Positions 62,030-64,000 of a stretch of 64,000 nt of DNA are shown piece by piece. The position numbers and the translations under genes are program-made. The stretch is from contig JAHREC010000019.1 of assembly GCA_020081605.1 (NCBI GenBank), positions 496,001-560,000 of the forward strand, in the 5' to 3' direction. Position 1 is the first letter of the stretch; every line of letters begins with the position of its first letter. The stretch is from Albifimbria verrucaria. Lineage: Eukaryota > Ascomycota > Sordariomycetes > Hypocreales > Stachybotryaceae. The notes under the pieces were generated by a model, which saw only the letters and a list, made by a program, of their open reading frames with translations, had not been told where the DNA came from and ran no database searches.

Positions 62030-62497
62030 TTACTGTGTCTGAGGATGTCGTGGTAGTTCCCGTGATGTTGATCCGGGGCTCACTCTCCCCGGCATGTGCG
62101 TGACCGAGATTTTGAGAACTGTATCAAGTGTAGTTGGATAGGGTATTGGAGGCAGACAGAAATTTGAAGGGCTACCACTCCTGACCCAGAACTGAGGGGA
62201 TAAACCTTTGGCGAACTGGGACAAAGGGCATGCTGTAGGAGTGCTTCGCACCTCTCTAGCCTCTCTGTCATTTCTTTCACCGGTTGTCGTCGCTTCCGCG
62301 GCGGCGCGGGAGTACTTGGAACACAAGAAACCCCAAGCTATGCAATGTTCAGTCGCGCTAGAAAGAGTGTGAGAGAAAACATACCCTTTTGCAGTGTGAG
62401 CATGGACTTTGACGGTCACACTTTTCTTGCTTTGCTGACAGAAGACACAAGCCAAGCGCCTGGATTGTGTTTTCTTGATGGGCGACATAGGCATCAT
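62030..62497 (-). pseudogene. Zn2Cys6 regulator, N-terminal part only
   Basis: Begins MMPMSPIKKTQSRRLACVFC. With one base added to the A run on the gene strand at 62422-62425, and the intron GTATGT..ATAG, the cluster reads C-VF-C-QQSKKK-C-DRQSP-C-SH-C-KRLGVS-C (CX2CX6CX5CX2CX6C). A coiled segment with VKEMTERLERCEALLQ follows. After that the frame runs into stops by about 62088, and no effector domain can be traced downstream toward 61500. It is either a truncated regulator or the remnant of one. It lies 1.1 kb from the ABC transporter, in the opposite direction. Confidence 0.6.
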
Positions 62498-62810
62498 CTT
62501 ATGTGTCCTATACTCGAAAAGATCCTGTAGTACTAAACGATTCCTCAATCGAGTAGAATTCCCATAGAAGTTCAAAAGAAATAGAGTGTATCACCAGGGA
62601 TGGAGAGTGTGACGCTTGGGCTTGGGTGGAAATCATTCGTGTTCAGGCCCCAAGCTTATGAAATGAGTGTGTAGAAAATACAGCTACGCGCCAGTCATAC
62701 ACATGAGCTTACATATTTGCCATGGCCACATCCATCAAAGTGATCCCTGCTGCATTGAGCCCCAAGAACCCCTAGGTTTACGCCATCAAATTAGGCGCAT
62801 GATGTCTCCT

Positions 62811-63152
62811 CTACACCCACTCATTAACATAGCCTAGCGTTTTCTCCACCCCTTTCAAACTTGCAAAGCGAAGAGGCAATTCCGCACCAGTGGATACAAC
62901 CCAAGTGGCTATCTGGCTAGGGGTTCTCGGTATGCTTCTAGAGTCCGAATGTCGGGCTGTTCCTGGGATGACATCAATTGGGGCTTTTGGCCAATTATGT
63001 GCTGCTGTGAGAAAGGATGCAACCCTGTTCTGACGCCAAGTAACCATAAGCAGTTGGATGATACAGGGAGAATTTGGAGTAATTCTGCGGTGGGTACTGT
63101 CAGAGCATGCACCCGAGAATTGTACTATCGGGGAGAGGAACCCGCTGCTCAT
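62811..63152 (-). other. Unrecognised open frame
   Basis: A 113-codon frame whose last 60 residues (with TPSQIATWVVSTGAELPL, GVEKTLGYVNEWV) look protein-like. An overlapping frame (LMSSQEQPDIRTLEAYREP) also looks plausible. Without a family match or clear introns I cannot choose. Confidence 0.2.
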
Positions 63153-63544
63153 CGGGGTTACTAATCTCTGGGTTCTTTTAGAATCCGTCTCCCCGTCATG
63201 GCGGACAGAGAATCTTACCGCAAATTGCTTTATTATACCGCCCCTGCCATCTCTTTTGGTGGCAGGTTCTCCTTTAGGTCAGTGTTATGAGAAATCTCAA
63301 CACTTCTCATCTTCCACTTGCCCTCATTTGACTTGCTCGTTGACTCAAATTCTTGGTTCTTGGACGAGCAAATAGAGTGGTGTCTAGGTGGCTGTGGGTG
63401 GATCTGAGTTTGGTGATAATACAAAGACATGTAAGTCAAATCTGGTTACGGCCATGTTCCATATCTATGCTTTCTCTGGAGCCGTTTGTTTGGAAACCCA
63501 TACACTTTCAAGTCACTAACAAGAGGATAATAGAAACATCTACC

Positions 63545-64000
63545 ATGGAAGATCTCAATGAGAAACAAAGGGGTGTTTCTTCATCGTACGCCACTGGAAG
63601 TAGCACCACAGATGTCGATCGTAACAGTAGCTCTCGGTCTACTCACAAGGCCCTGACCGAGGGTGCGGAACTCGACGATGATACGTCAACGCAGGAGAGC
63701 CACGAATCGGAGATGGAACGACGCCACTCGGTTGTACAGGACCTGGCACGCGCAATCACTCGCCAGTCAACGCATTATGATACACCAACTAATGGTCGCG
63801 CACTGTTTGGCATCGATGACCCCGACTCGCCACTAAATCCAAATGGAAAACACTTCAGTGCACGAGCCTGGGCGAAGAGCCTCTCCCAATACTCTATCGA
63901 ACATGGTGCTGGTTTCCGACAAGCAGGATTTTGCTTCCAGAATCTCAACGTGTTTGGCTATGGCACGGAGGCAGACTATCAAAAGGATGTCGGCAATGTC
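63545..64000 (+). CDS. PDR-type ABC transporter, N-terminus (runs off right edge)
   Basis: Full-size pleiotropic drug resistance (ABCG) efflux pump, first 152 residues only. It starts MEDLNEKQRGVSSSYATGSS. The polar N-terminus then shows the ABC_trans_N pattern: SVVQDLARAITRQST, DDPDSPLNPNGKHFSARAWA, KSLSQYS, then GFCFQNLNVFGYGTEADYQK before the first nucleotide-binding domain. The frame is open to the last base, and no lesion occurs in this part. Predicted to export antifungals or plant compounds. Confidence 0.85.
   Translation, partial: MEDLNEKQRGVSSSYATGSSTTDVDRNSSSRSTHKALTEGAELDDDTSTQESHESEMERRHSVVQDLARAITRQSTHYDTPTNGRALFGIDDPDSPLNPNGKHFSARAWAKSLSQYSIEHGAGFRQAGFCFQNLNVFGYGTEADYQKDVGNV

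Noticed and set aside
1..64000. Mass pseudogenisation of the region
   Set aside because: Breaks are single lost bases in runs, with intact motifs, splice sites and no nonsense changes; an assembly artefact explains them better.
1..64000. CRISPR arrays, operons with ribosome sites, bacterial origins
   Set aside because: The DNA is eukaryotic (spliced genes); no regularly spaced repeats seen.

Overview
The window is nuclear DNA of a filamentous ascomycete, most likely a hypocrealean Sordariomycete (Fusarium/Nectria/Clonostachys-like). Genes are split by 46-141 bp GT-AG introns. The families are typical of that group: secreted Fusarium-type trypsin, PhiA-like wall protein, cellobiose dehydrogenase, a purine-phosphorylase/NACHT/ankyrin NLR, Zn2Cys6 regulators and a PDR-type ABC transporter. 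I see no rRNA, CRISPR, convincing tRNA or intact transposon. The genus call is inference from protein resemblance only. Layout: (1) 0-11 kb looks like a sugar-use block: beta-mannosidase (runs off the left edge), a divergently transcribed Zn2Cys6 regulator, a flavocytochrome b2-type FMN dehydrogenase, an MFS sugar/lactose-type permease and a maltose/galactoside O-acetyltransferase-like protein. (2) 11.8-16.4 kb holds a Pcl-type cyclin-box gene abutting a large fungal NLR. (3) 17.2-19.5 kb holds a DUF7726 protein and decayed-looking helical NLR-N-terminus-like exons. (4) 19.8-22.1 kb encodes cellobiose dehydrogenase. (5) 22.1-31.8 kb is gene-poor, with a small Cys-rich secreted protein, a secreted EthD-domain protein and a rhodopsin-like (SAT4 family) membrane protein. 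(6) 31.8-36.8 kb carries a divergent pair: a membrane-anchored nucleotide-sugar epimerase with a long extra C-terminal region, and a GT43-type glycosyltransferase. (7) 38-49.2 kb has a 22-residue metallothionein, a DUF7029/DUF7223 secreted protein, PhiA, a second Zn2Cys6 regulator and a tyrosinase. (8) 52.5-64 kb has a Gpr1/Fun34/YaaH acetate transporter, trypsin, a small membrane protein, a papain-fold-like protein, a truncated Zn2Cys6 regulator and the start of a PDR ABC transporter that runs off the right edge. The most striking sequence-wide signal is technical or mutational. Nearly every conserved gene is broken into frames by the loss of exactly one base, almost always inside a short homopolymer run. 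I count about 38 losses and no clear gains, while catalytic residues, splice sites and codon phases on both sides stay intact. This looks like homopolymer undercalling in the source assembly rather than gene decay. Gene ends below are therefore given as whole loci, with each break noted. The most interesting biology is the epimerase-fusion/GT43 pair, which suggests a Golgi glycan pathway using epimerised or uronic nucleotide sugars.
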